Of a DNA stretch of 64,000 nt, positions 42,693 through 53,160 are shown one piece after another. Under the pieces are notes generated by a model. That model searched no databases. It worked only from the letters and a program-made list of their open reading frames with translations, and had not been told where the DNA came from. Origin of the DNA: Roridomyces roridus (lineage: Eukaryota > Basidiomycota > Agaricomycetes > Agaricales > Mycenaceae); assembly GCA_029378245.1 (NCBI GenBank), contig JARKIF010000019.1:992001-1056000 (forward strand). Direction: 5' to 3'. The translations under genes and the position numbers were made by a program. Each line of letters begins with the position of its first letter. Positions within the stretch are counted from its first letter, which is position 1.

Positions 42693-44619
42693 TTACAGGC
42701 ACTGCGAGTAGACTATCACATCCAAGATCAGCATCTCACCAAAAAAAGACCAACTTTTAAACACTCACAAGGGTTCGAGAAGGTGCAAGTGAACGGGCTC
42801 GCGCAGACGGTTGGGCCGCTGTAAGTTTCACCTCCACACTGGCCAAATTGGGGAACGGTCTGCCCGCCAGTGGGAGGGGAGGTCGGGGAGGTGACGGGGG
42901 TGCTGGAGGTGCCAGTCGGGTTACCGGGCTGGGAGCCGGTTGAGCTGAAGGTCGAGCCGATGGGACCGAACTTGATGTTGGAGTAGGTCACAGAGTTGCT
43001 TCCTTGTTGAGACTCGACAGTCTATCGGCGAGGATGAATATCTATGCATGACAAGAGAAGAAGGCGACGAACCGGGGGGTTGCCGGAAGTCGTGGAGCAA
43101 GGACCGCGAGAAACACCGGGAGCAGTCGTGCTGGCGTTGAGCGGGTAGTCGCTGTCGAGCCAGTACATGCCAGCGGCGTAGTCGTCCCAGATGGAGAGAG
43201 CCAAAACCATTCCGCGGCTGAGCGACTCGCCCATGGTCTTGAGACCGCCGAGGGTCGCGAAGTAGTTGTCATCGCCGGTAAAGGCCTTCTGCTCCGCGCA
43301 GAAATCGTCCGTAATGCCGTTGACGGCGGGCGAGACACCAGCAAGTTTGGTGAACGAGTTGTCGATGACCTTGCCGTTTTGAACGTAGAGTCGGTTGATC
43401 GCCGAGAGAGTGCCGGTGCTCGTGCCGTCGGAAGAGACGAACTGAGTGACAACGGTGACGGGCTGGTTCGTGTCGACGGTGAGCCCGGGACCAAGGAAGG
43501 TCTGGTTGCCCATGCGCCACGAGTTGAAGTCGCAACCGTCGTGGTCACAGAGACTCTCGTCGCGGGAAGCACCCGCGCCGCAGGCCGTGCCGGTGCAAGC
43601 AGTCTGGCCAACGACCGAGCAGGGGTGAGGCTATATACCCGATAAGATCGCGAAAAGAACGATGAAACCAAGGGCACTCACAGTGTATGCTGCAGCGTTC
43701 TTGTTGGCCTCCCAGATGTCCATCTCATTGCAGCAGGTACCCATGTTTCCTGTACCGGTGTTGGCATTGTTGCTGGCGGGCGTCCAGCCTTCGATGTTGG
43801 CCACGCCGTTGATGAACTTGATGTCCTGGGGGCACTGCGAGTCGCAGTATCCGACACCGTATTGCGCACCAGCTTTATTTGTAGGGAATTTAGCCATTCC
43901 ACCGTCGGCGTCCATCTCTGCGACACCAATATCAGCAAAAGAACACGGGTTGATACGAAGAAAATCGCACCAGAGAGGTACAAGGCGCCGTTGATTCCAC
44001 AGCCGAGGTTGCTCATATCAACAGTGAATGTGAACTCTGTCGCGAAATGAGCACGTGTTGTAAGCTCATGAAATACAACCCACCCTGGTTGATGAGCTGG
44101 AACATCTGATACTCGGTGTTGGTCGCCATCAAGTACACACGACTTCCAACGTTCGAACCGGTGACAAAGTCAAGCTTGAGCGCGTTTCCGGACGTTGTGA
44201 TACCGTAGGTGGAAGCGTAGTCGGCACCATCGAGGGCGCAGTTGGCCGCGCAGGTAGCCGGGTCAGGGCAAAGAGTAGCGTCCTGTTTGGGGTTAGGGAC
44301 TCGGAGTAGTGATTGGATTCAGCGTGGAAGATTGCGCACCCAGGTGTTACCAGTGTAGCAGTTGGTGGTATCCTTGGTCGAGTGGAGCCAGCGCCAGTTG
44401 CTGTCGAGCACTACTGCGGTGTTGAGAGTCGTGCAGCTACCACCAGCAGCGCAGGATTGGATGGGGAGAGGAGGGTGGACTGTTATAATCAAGTTAGGCA
44501 AGCGCTTCGGGCCCCACGAAAAAAGAATCCCACGAACCCTCGGCGACCTGGGTGCCGACCTGCTGGCCGTATGTCACGGCGAGGAAGCACAAAGAAACAA
44601 GAGCAGCGGTGGGGAACAT
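42693..44619 (-). CDS. Secreted GH7 cellobiohydrolase I with C-terminal CBM1
   Basis: Processively releases cellobiose from reducing ends of cellulose. Signal peptide [18 protein letters not shown], then QQVGTQVAE and, after an intron, [17 protein letters not shown]. Catalytic domain markers: [72 protein letters not shown] and [11 protein letters not shown] with the nucleophile, Asp and acid/base Glu. Then [20 protein letters not shown] and [21 protein letters not shown] Gly/Pro/Ser/Thr linker ([20 protein letters not shown]) leads to CBM1 [20 protein letters not shown] ending CTFSNPFYSQCL. Eight or so introns, all GT-AG. The last intron (42705-42774) was placed to complete the CBM1. Full length, about 515 residues. 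Expected to be cellulose-induced and catabolite-repressed. Confidence 0.96.
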
Positions 44620-46629
44620 TGGGAAATGCCAAGCTAAGAGCCAAGTCAGCGGAGTTCAACCGTGGTAGGCACAAGGGCGTACTGAGACAAGTGCCAAGGA
44701 CGAGAAGTGTGTGTTTGCCTCTGCGACAGCAAATTATCAGACTTTTTTTAGACGAATTCAAGTTGAAGTGTGCGTACGAGCTCAAAAGAGACGCCGAGTA
44801 GAGTTGGTGAACTGGCTGAAAGTCACTCGGTCAGCCACCTTTTATATGATACCACGAGAATCTTTTACATACGCAGAGTACCCCGGGGCCCGTGAGCTAA
44901 CTGGCAAAGAATTGCACTCGGACTGGTGGATATTTATCGGATGCATCCATTCATATTCCGCGCGCCCGTGGCGCAAAGCACGGGACCAGCCTAGGAGGCA
45001 CGGGCACAGAGCGCGGCTCAACGTCGGTATAGATGTTTGTCGGCATCAGCAACTGACATTCGGTGAATCCCCGGCACGGAAAATTTATTGATCTTTTGCG
45101 TGTAGTCAAAAAGACTAAAAGAAGCAGGCGCTCTTTTTTGCGCGTTGTCCAAGTTAAGAACAGGATTTCGATGACCACTCAGAGACGTTGGATAGGGCGC
45201 GGAGAATATTTCGGATGGACGATTGTTGAAGAAAGAGACATTTGGTGATATTGATACCGAGTCACAAGCAAGGGCCCGGGTGTGTATGCAGAGAAACGTA
45301 ACGCCAACGATCAAACCCAGCGCGCGTGGTACAAGTTCGTCGTCCACATAAGTTACAAAGTCCTCGTCCCAGCAAGATCCGTCCGAAGAAGGATTGAAGA
45401 AAAGGCACCGAAATGAATCTCGAGCCGCCCTACATCATAACGCGCTCAGGACAATCCAAAGGCGTTAAATGAACTCGGGCCGTCCAGGCATTTTATCGCC
45501 ACGCGAGCTGGCGAGTACATGGACATTAAGTCCGAAATGAGTGATTCTGCCGGCGGCAGATGCAGGAATAGCCCATGAATCCCAGAGAACTATTCTCGTA
45601 TTTCCGAGACTACGGTAGGGGAGAGCATGGGTGCGTTCTCGTGCTCAGAGAAAAGCGCGCCCCGGGCGGGACCTAAGCATTGTCTGGTCACGGCTGTACG
45701 ATAGATAGAGAACTTTCTGCACGACATACCTCGGAGCAAGACAAGACACGCACGGGATGTACTGCCACACGTCGAGCTTGCAACAGCAATAGCACAACGG
45801 GTCTCATCTCCGCGATCCCCGCGACGGCTCGGATCGATTGCCAGCCAGTGATGTCATTAATTCAAGGCGGTCCGGTCTGGCGACGGCGGCGGCGAAACGA
45901 CGGGGATTCGTGAGAGGGGTGGGAACGAGGAGGAGGAAGAGGACCCGAGTCACAGTGTGTACAATCGACGAGGCGTGTCGAGATAGAGGGCATCTGATCC
46001 GCATTACCTGGAATAAGTACCGTAGACGCCCCGAAGCTGAGGAGTCTCTAGATCTTGAGTATATATACACCTGCACCCGCGAAGACTCCCGTCCAAACGA
46101 TGCCAGGCCACCGATCTCGTACGATTTGGCAAGTCATCGGCCGTTCGATGTACGACCACAGGATTTCAAAGGAGTTTATAGAGTGGAATCTTGGGGTGCC
46201 AGCGAGCGAAACACTACCAGGACATTAGGACTGAGGTACCGTAGGCCGCCGATACGCTGAGGAGCCGGCGGATGAGAGAGTAGGTTGTATGTCGTCCAAG
46301 CGCTTCCACCGATCTCCTATGAGGCACCGCCGGTCAAGATTCAAGAATGAAGAATGAAGAATTCAAGATCGTGTACGCCCAGATTCGCGGTCATTCTGAA
46401 TGTACGACAATGAAGAAGCAGCCTAGGATTGCATAGGATTGTATGCAGTGGATCTTGGGTGTCCAGCCTCGAGCCTGCGCCGAGCAAGCGAGATTTGGGG
46501 AGATGGTGGTCTTGAAGAGGAGCATGTCCGATATCATCGGATCATCTGTCAGTTAGGTAATCACAAGTCAGCTCTTCTCCGACTCTCTCAGCGGCCTTTT
46601 CCCTGGACCTGCGATTCTGAGGCTGCGGT
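44620..46629. other. Cellobiohydrolase upstream region and gene-free spacer
   Basis: ATATAAAAGG on the minus strand near 44838 is a plausible TATA box, about 220 bp before the ATG, implying a long leader. Beyond about 45000 no gene could be built. The open frame 45838-46260 on the plus strand is Arg-rich and low in support. Confidence 0.45.
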
Positions 46630-47145
46630 TTGAAGAATCCGTGCTCGCTTCGACCCATGCCTACGAAACCGCGGCGGGCGTTTTCTTTACGTGCTTTGTC
46701 TGGGTTGTTCCGTCGCCCGACAGCGAATGCTGCACGCCCGCTGTCCCCGACGGATTTTCACAATATGCCACCGATGAGTCCGAGTCAGGCGGTGCATACT
46801 TACCCTCCTTACCCTCCGTCAACGCTGCCGGCGCCAATGCAGATGCCAACGTCATCTCTTCGCAAGCGGGCGCTCAGTATCCGGTCCTTCCGATCAACAA
46901 AGTCGACCAAGTCCAAGGGCCAGATGACCCTTGGAATCGAGAACATCCCCATTCCACCTGTGCCCGTGCGAGCTGCCCGTGCACGCGTGCACTCGTTCTC
47001 CGGCTATCTGAGTCTCTCCGATGACGACTCGGAGGAGGCAGACGCGGAGGTGCGTGCTATTGAGCGCGAGGCTTTGGAGATGGTGAGGAAGATCAATGAG
47101 AATTACAGGTATGTTGCGGAGGGAGAGATTGGGGTTGCGCTGTAA
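46630..47145 (+). CDS. Unknown small Pro/Ser-rich protein
   Basis: Single exon, 171 codons, or 162 if it starts at the second Met (MPTKPRRAFSLRAL, 46657), which fits better as the first nine residues are poor. It has a basic N-terminus, a proline-rich middle (TYPPYPPSTLPAPMQMPTSS), basic KRALSIRSFRSTKSTKSK, then a conserved-looking acidic and helical end (HSFSGYLSLSDDDSEEADAE, REALEMVRKINENYR). The type is common as short lineage-specific proteins in mushrooms. No intron and no known domain. Confidence 0.6.
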   Translation: MKNPCSLRPMPTKPRRAFSLRALSGLFRRPTANAARPLSPTDFHNMPPMSPSQAVHTYPPYPPSTLPAPMQMPTSSLRKRALSIRSFRSTKSTKSKGQMTLGIENIPIPPVPVRAARARVHSFSGYLSLSDDDSEEADAEVRAIEREALEMVRKINENYRYVAEGEIGVAL

Positions 47146-47164
47146 ATTTGTACTGGCTGTATAT

Positions 47165-47275
47165 ATGTGGATTGGAAGAAGAAAAAAGGCGTTGACAACA
47201 GAGGAACGCCGTTGGATGGAATCGAACCATCTTCGTAACGACTTGCTCACTCATCGGTGCATATCACCGGCGAGC
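47165..47275 (-). ncRNA. tRNA-like Pol III transcript candidate
   Basis: The minus strand has a perfect T-arm (GATGG TTCGATT CCATC), B-box GGTTCGATTCC, and GCCGGTG near 47273 that pairs with CAACGGC except at one position, like an acceptor stem. Only about 33 nt separate acceptor and T-arm, too few for a normal D-arm plus anticodon arm. It is followed by a hairpin (GGCGTT ... AACGCC) and T6 at about 47184-47189, a Pol III stop. It is either a truncated tRNA or a tRNA-derived small RNA. Confidence 0.4.
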
Positions 47276-48522
47276 CCTCCGCCTCTGAATATGAAACTCT
47301 ATCGAATCTGGCATATTAGCGGTGGGCCTAGGTTTGGCCTCGCTCGAATCCCTCCCATACTTAAACTCAGTCCGTTGAGCCTGCGTCTACTAACGACCGT
47401 TACGTTCCACGATTGGGGTCTCGAGTCCTCGTCGATGAATCACAAGTCTCTGTCTCAATCAAAGCCTCGGACGTCTCACTTGTCTAAATTCGCCAGAAAA
47501 AATGCTCCGCACTTGTGATCTGTGGTCCGCACGGAACCCCTGACTGGGTGTCAAAGGGTTTTAGGGGGAAATCCTTTGAATATAAAAGCTGGCGTGTGCT
47601 TCATTCCTCCAGCGGAATCTAAACCCTACCCACCCGATCACTCTGCCTGCACCCATCTGTGAGTTTTCCACAAAGTTCGGGAGTTGAGATAACATGACCA
47701 CCGGACTTTTGATGGCTGTGTTGCGGTGATCTGCCGCTGCGGCTGCCATCACGCCTGCTCCTCTCACATCACGGCGTCCTCTCTTGCATGTATTTACACA
47801 CTGGGGCATTTATTGAAGGTAAAGAATGTTCATTGAAGGACCAAGAACGGTAGATACATAGGGAGGGTAGGGCAGGGCGGCGGTCAATTCTTGTTTCTGA
47901 ACAATGGACATTGGTAATGGCGGGGCGCGCGAGGGAGGAATGGAGGGCGTGCAAGGGGAGAGGTGCACTCAGGCGGCTATGTGCGGCGACATGTGCGCGG
48001 GTGAGAATGTGTGCATATATACGTGGGGCGGAGACGTCGTGCGATTGGGTGCGCAAGCTGTGATGTCGGCAAACGGCAAACGGCTGCAAAGCAGGAAGCA
48101 GTGTAGTCGAGGCTTCGAGCGCGAAGACTGGCGAGAAGGGCGAGGTCAGTTGATCAGGGAATAAGGACACGGACGATCTCAGCCTGATTGAGCAGGCTGC
48201 AGCGTGGGCCGTGGTGACTCGATATGGGTGACATCGCGGCGTGCTGGCGAGATGGCGTTCGCGGGGCGTCAAGGCAACAGCGGGCTGCGACGCGCAGGCA
48301 CTCGATGAGGGTGGAGGCAGAGACAGGAGGAGGATCATTGATCATTTTGATGCATATGCGACATCGCTGACATGCCGATCGGCACATCACCGCCATCACC
48401 CAAAATCCCGGTGGTCCTGTGGTCCTGTGGTCCTGTTATCTCAACTCCCGGACGCACTCGAGTTTTCTTGCCCTCCCTAGTCGACATTCGCTGAACCCGT
48501 GTTCACAGCCACATTTACAAAG
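47276..48522. other. Gene-free stretch
   Basis: No gene is supported on either strand. The minus frame 47769-48338 is a chance open frame of low-complexity composition. A short direct repeat, GTGGTCCTGT, occurs three times at 48411-48437. Confidence 0.4.
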
Positions 48523-48831
48523 ATGCAAAGCCCCACCACGCCCACCTCGTCTCCCACCCTCCCCTACACCGTGCCCCTCTCGAGCACCCCCACGAGCCCG
48601 AGCCCAGTCTCCAAACACGCGAGACACCGCTCCCTCAGCACGCTCATCACATACCACAGCGACGTCGTGTCGGAGGCGGAGAATCAGAACGACATTCAGC
48701 GCACACAACAGCTCCTGGAGCTCCGCTGCGAGGGGGCGCCGCGCACGCCTGGCGTAGAGGGGGACGTCAATGTTCGCAAGATGTTCCGCAGGAGGAGTAC
48801 CTTGAGTTTGACAACTCCACCGCAGTTTTAG
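48523..48831 (+). CDS. Unknown small protein
   Basis: 102 codons from MQSPTTPTSSPTLPYTVPLS; an upstream in-frame Met at 48499 is possible. It is Ser/Thr/Pro rich at the start, then KHARHRSLSTLITYHSDVVS, EAENQNDIQRTQQLLELRCE and a basic end (NVRKMFRRRSTLSL). The second half could form a helix. No intron and no known domain. Similar in style to the protein at 46630 but not homologous by eye. Confidence 0.5.
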   Translation: MQSPTTPTSSPTLPYTVPLSSTPTSPSPVSKHARHRSLSTLITYHSDVVSEAENQNDIQRTQQLLELRCEGAPRTPGVEGDVNVRKMFRRRSTLSLTTPPQF

Positions 48832-48944
48832 GATAGGAGGGTTCCATGGTGGGCCGTGGTTTGGGCGGGCAGCGGGTGTCGTCGTCGTCGTATACACTGT
48901 AAACAATGCGGGTGGTCACGACACGACAGGACAGGGACTTGTAG

Positions 48945-49230
48945 TTGAACAAATATGACGATCGGATTTTATCGTGCAGCGATTGCTGATTCCCTCACTT
49001 ACTGTACGGAATGCTGAATGTCTTTTTTGGTGCGCCCATCCTATTCGAATGTCCATTGGAGGTTTGATCAGAGATGGCTGCGAAACTATGTAGCGCCAGC
49101 CTCAGCCGAGGATACTTAGCGACGACTACGTGTCGAACTGGAAGTCACAACAAAGGTGATGATTTCGCGAGGTACATATGGAAGCGGAGAGCGTAGCGTA
49201 GTAACTTTATTTTGAAGTCTGTACCTGTAA
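48945..49230 (+). pseudogene. Copied 3' end of P450-B
   Basis: Aligns with 41430-41720: the last coding exon (CGCCCATCCTATTCGAATG against CGCCCATTCCATTCGAATG), the preceding intron including TGAATGTCTTTTTTGG, the stop region and about 130 bp of 3' flank (GAGGTACATATGGAAGCGGA). There are several indels and substitutions and no upstream exons. It is a dead fragment left by duplication or ectopic recombination, 7.5 kb from its source. Confidence 0.85.
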
Positions 49231-49366
49231 GTGAGCTTGGGGTACGCCTGAAAGCATCGTCATACTCACAAAATGAAGGGATCCAAGATGTAAGCGAACG
49301 CGTCACCCTGCTTGGGATAGTGTGGTTAACACGGAAGCCTGGTCGGCGAAACAAGCACGCACACTG

Positions 49367-50262
49367 CTAGCTACCCCCGACCTCAGCCAGAAGGTTGCAG
49401 ACCTCCTTCAGGAGTCTGTCCAGCTGTTGGGGATGGTCGATGAGAAACCGCACAAGTTTTCTGTTCTCCGGCAGCTGCGTCGCATCTCCTTTGACGTCCC
49501 TACCGTGGTTGATCATCATGACTACAAGACCCTCCGCTATTTCGGGCGGGGGTATATGCCCGTTGAGTGTGCCTATTGGCAGCGCGATCGGATCGTGACG
49601 CCGGACAAGTCTCTCTGAGCCATCCGGGGACCGAATTTCCGTGACGACCCAAGCGGCTCCGCAGGGTTCGTGGACGCAGAGCTGCATCTTGCTAGCCCAC
49701 TCGCGCATGGACTGTATCAAGTCCTCTGTCGGCTCGTCCGTTAGAGCGCCAGGATCCGACAGGTCCAGCAGCTTGATACTCTGATAGCGAAATATCTGGA
49801 GGTCATTGCCCGTCCCCTGAGGCTCTCGCAACCGCAACGTGAGGAGAACCAGCTTGTTCTCGATGTAGTCCACATCCGGATGGCCGCGCATACCGATTCG
49901 AGATCACTGGACCGAGATGGTAGCGAAAAGGGAAACGCACCGTGAGCGCAGAGATCTCGGTATAGTGAGAGGCCCATTTCCTTCTGCCAGCGTGCCAATT
50001 CGCCTGAGATCTCCCCGTCCAAAGCGGCCTTGGCAGTCAGTTTCTTGCACCGTGGTTTGTGGCGAGGCCAGTCTGCACGCTGGCAGGCGACGCTCTGAAA
50101 AATGATTGATAATATCAATAGAAAAGGCCTCGGTGAAAAAAACGCACGCAATAGGACGCGGCTTTACATTTAGCGCAGAGGCTCATGGCGTAGCCCGTCA
50201 GCCTCGTCTTGGGACAGGATTCTTCATAGCAGTAGAGGTCGACGTCGGTCTTGTTCTTCATG
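49367..50262 (-). CDS. MYND-type zinc finger protein
   Basis: The MYND finger (CYEESCPKTRLTGYAMSLCA, KCKAASYC, then SVACQRADWPRHKPRC after an intron at 50150-50096) has all eight ligands. The start chosen is MKNKTDVDLY; the open frame runs further upstream to 50594 but without support. The C-terminal part reads HPDVDYIENKLVLLTLRLRE, SIKLLDLSDPGALTDEPTED, WASKMQLCVHEPCGAAWVVT and LVVMMINHGRDVKGDATQLP. The junction between the finger exon and this part (near 49950-49890) could not be made to keep frame with GT-AG sites, so either another exon exists or there is an error. Probably a protein-interaction adaptor. Confidence 0.7.
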
Positions 50263-50665
50263 GGAATGAAGCGGTGGAGGAAGGGACAAGATGACTCGCT
50301 TTGTACAAATTTGCCGGGGTCGTGGCCAAGAAGCAGAAAAGAAGCGCGGAGCAGCGACGTTAGGACGTAAGTAAGGAGTGAGCCAGGACGGTGAATCGCC
50401 TGCTTTGTCTCCGAATCAAAGTCCAATGGATGTATGGCTCTATGACCGGAACGACAATCAGATATGCTAAGGCTTCGCTGGAGGACATGGAGGACGGAAA
50501 CAAGACGGTACGGATCAGATTTGATGGGTGGCTTTGGCGTCGGCCTGCGTTGAACTGCTCCCGGGTCATTATCGGAGCGGGTCTCCGATATCATATCACT
50601 ATCTCAAACGATGACGTGATTCCTCGTGTTCTTTTTCTCTTCTCTTCCACTCTCTCCTCGCAGCC

Positions 50666-52106
50666 ATGCCCTCCTCGATATTCTCCAAAACATTCGACGA
50701 AATAGGCCTCAGAGCGCTGCTCGCGTCCCCCACTGACGTCTACGTCATCATCCTCCAACGTTCCATCCGTCTCCTCGTCTACGGTCAATCCGCCATTGTA
50801 CTCACAGCATTCCTCAAAGAATCCTCGCTGTCTGACTTTCAAATGGGCTTGTTCATGACACTCACTCTACTGGGGGACGCCGCCGCATCGCTGGTTCTCA
50901 CCGTCTACGCCGATCGACTGGGACGCGCGCGAGTGCTCGTCGGCGGATCCTTGCTGATGGTGGCCAGCGGCCTCGTGTTTGCCTCGTCGCAAACATACGT
51001 GGTCCTCCTCATCGCTGCAGTGGTCGGGGTCATAACTCCCAGGTGAGTCTTCCCCTCTCGCAAAAAAATATGGCAATGAGTCAACGACGCGGAAGCGGGA
51101 ACGAGATCGGACCTTTTCGGCCTATCGAAGAATCCATCATCGCACAGCTGACGCCCACGGAAGACAGGAGTACTGTCTTTGCGTGGTATTTCACGCTTAC
51201 GGGACTTGCGCTGGCATTGGGCAACTTGTCCGGCGGGTGGCTCACGCGTGTGCTGCAGTACCGCTTCGGGTGGACGTCGATGGCGGCGTATCGGGTTATG
51301 TTCTTGCTGTATTCCACCGCGGGGTTGCTGAACAGCTGTCTCGCAATGTCGCTTTCGAGGAATGTCGAGGTGCAGAGAGCCCAACGACCGCAGAGCGCGG
51401 AGGAGGAGGAAGGGTTGTTTGAGATGGAGGGCGAGGACAGAGACGAAGAGCCAAAGGAGGTGTCAAAGGCGGCTCTCGGGCTATCCCGCGAAACCAAGAA
51501 AAAGGTATGGTTGTTGTCCACGTTGTTCGGACTGGACAACTTCTCCGGCGGTTTGGTACCAGTGTACGCCCCACCCTCTCTCCTCGCGTTCACATTAACA
51601 CTCCTTTACCCAGAACCATCATCGTCTACTTCTTCACTACAAAATTCCACATCGACGAAGGCACCCTCGGCAACACATTCTTCACCACCTCCCTTGTCGC
51701 CGCCATCTCCAATATCGTCGCTTCCTCCCTCGCACGGCGTTTCGGCAATGTGAAAACAATGGCATTCACACACCTCCCCTCCGCAATCCTCCTCGCCCTC
51801 ATACCCCTGCCCTCGCAATTCCAAGTCGCCCGCGCCATTCTCCTCGCGGTGTTTTGCACCACGAAAATGGATATCGCACCCCGCACGGCGTTCGTCTCGT
51901 CGTACGTGCATGCAGAGGAACGCACGGCCGTGATGGGGATTATCAACGTCGTCAAGATCTTTGCGCAGAGTCTTGGGCCGACGGTGACAGGGTTGTTAGC
52001 AACAAATGGGAGGATCTGGGCGAGTTTTGTGATTGCGGGGGTGTTGCAGGCGGTTTATGATTTGGCGATGTTGTATTTCTTTTTGAGGGTTGCGGAGGTG
52101 TCTTAA
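50666..52106 (+). CDS. MFS transporter
   Basis: Three exons, split at 51041 and 51565. About 430 residues with 12 predicted helices. Helix 1-3 includes VLTAFLKESSLSDFQMGLFM, and the family loop VYADRLGRARVLVGG is the A-motif (G-x3-DRxGRR type). A 60-residue acidic central loop (SAEEEEGLFEMEGEDRDEEP) separates the halves. The second half contains GLDNFSGGLVPVTIIVYFFT, SLARRFGNVKTMAFTHLPSA and GPTVTGLLATNGRIWASFVI. It starts only 70 bp from the far end of the opposing open frame of the MYND gene, so the two probably share a promoter region. Substrate unknown; no break found. Confidence 0.85.
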
Positions 52107-52309
52107 GGGATGAAGGATAGGTGGATTAGGTGCGTGTTTTTTGGTATCGAGGAAGCTGCCACTGACGAAAGTTCGCAGATAGATACTGATTATGCTCTCA
52201 CTGTCATTCGTGTCCTGGACTCTCATTGCATCTCTGCACAAGAACGGACGGATAGGATCATGTCAACGATGCACGCACTCAATGACGATCTCACATTTTA
52301 ACAGTCACC

Positions 52310-52660
52310 GTCCCGATGAACCTCCTCCCAGACAAGCGGTCCGAAATCGAGAAAGTACTCTACAAGGCATCTCAGGGCTCAGCGTCCCAAGTCCAAGTTC
52401 TCCGCCAAACACGGCTGCGGCTCGTTCAATCCGATACGCCGCCCTTCCCTGGCCATGAGCCTTAGCCTCTTTTTTTCTCAGTTCTGAAGACATGATCGCG
52501 GTGAGGTCCCGATGAACCTCCTCCCAGAAAAAGCGGCCCGAAACCGAGAAAATCCTCTACAAGGCACCTCGGGGCTCAGCGCCCGGGTCCAAGTTCTCCG
52601 CGAGATGCGGCTGCGGCTCGTTCAATCCGAGGCGCCGCCTTACCCGGCGATCAGTGTTTT
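52310..52660 (+). repeat. Direct duplication of a 140-bp block
   Basis: CGATGAACCTCCTCCCAGA begins both copies (52313 and 52511). They run parallel through ATCGAGAAAGTACTCTACAA / ACCGAGAAAATCCTCTACAA to CGGCTGCGGCTCGTTCAATC. Copy 1 encodes a 49-codon frame (MNLLPDKRSEIEKVLYKASQ). In copy 2 one extra A shifts the frame. Third-position-like changes suggest an ancient coding block, perhaps one exon of a lost gene. Confidence 0.7.
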
Positions 52661-52882
52661 TTTCTCTCGATTTCGAGGCATGATCTGGGCGTTGAGGTTC
52701 AATCGAGTTTTTTCCCATTCGGACGACTCATTATTTCGACTATGCATGCCCTGGCCCGTTTTTGAATCCGTCGGAGAACGAAAGATGCCGGCTCATGCCT
52801 TAGGACACACGATCACACATTGGCTGCCTCTTCTGTTCTCCCCCCATCATCTCTGCTCAATCTTGACGCGGACGACCGGCGC

Positions 52883-53080
52883 CTACTGACTACTTAGGTA
52901 TTCCTTTACCGCAGCCTCGGAGGGGAATTCATATCGGGATAACTTTGCGCTCTCACTCCTGTCATACTTTTCTCTCCATGCATTCAACTTTGGTTGGGCC
53001 GCTTTGTCTCCCTCACTGATCCCCTTCGGCTTCTCTCTCATTCTGGCTGTTTCAATCAGCCACCGCGGCCCGTGCTCCAA
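52883..53080 (-). CDS. Short ORF, unknown
   Basis: 65 codons, MEHGPRWLIETARMREKPKG to SRYEFPSEAAVKEYLSSQ, charged and helical. It lies in the permease promoter on the opposite strand. It may be a last exon or chance. Confidence 0.2.
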   Translation of the reverse strand: MEHGPRWLIETARMREKPKGISEGDKAAQPKLNAWREKYDRSESAKLSRYEFPSEAAVKEYLSSQ

Positions 53081-53160
53081 GGATTCAATTCTGATGCTGC
53101 CGTCACCGAGGCTTCTTATCCGCGCTGCTTCTTGATGAATCTATCTTGCTTCCCGCCACC

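Noticed and set aside
45838..46260. 140-codon Arg-rich plus-strand ORF
   Set aside because: No splice signals, no domain, composition like random GC-rich sequence.
47769..48338. 189-codon minus-strand frame
   Set aside because: Low-complexity Ser/Pro/Leu with no family signal; likely chance in GC-rich DNA.
51606..51955. Minus-strand frames opposite the MFS transporter
   Set aside because: Shadows of the transporter coding strand.
52192..52458. 88-codon ORF after the MFS gene
   Set aside because: It overlaps the duplicated block and runs across its first copy in a different frame.
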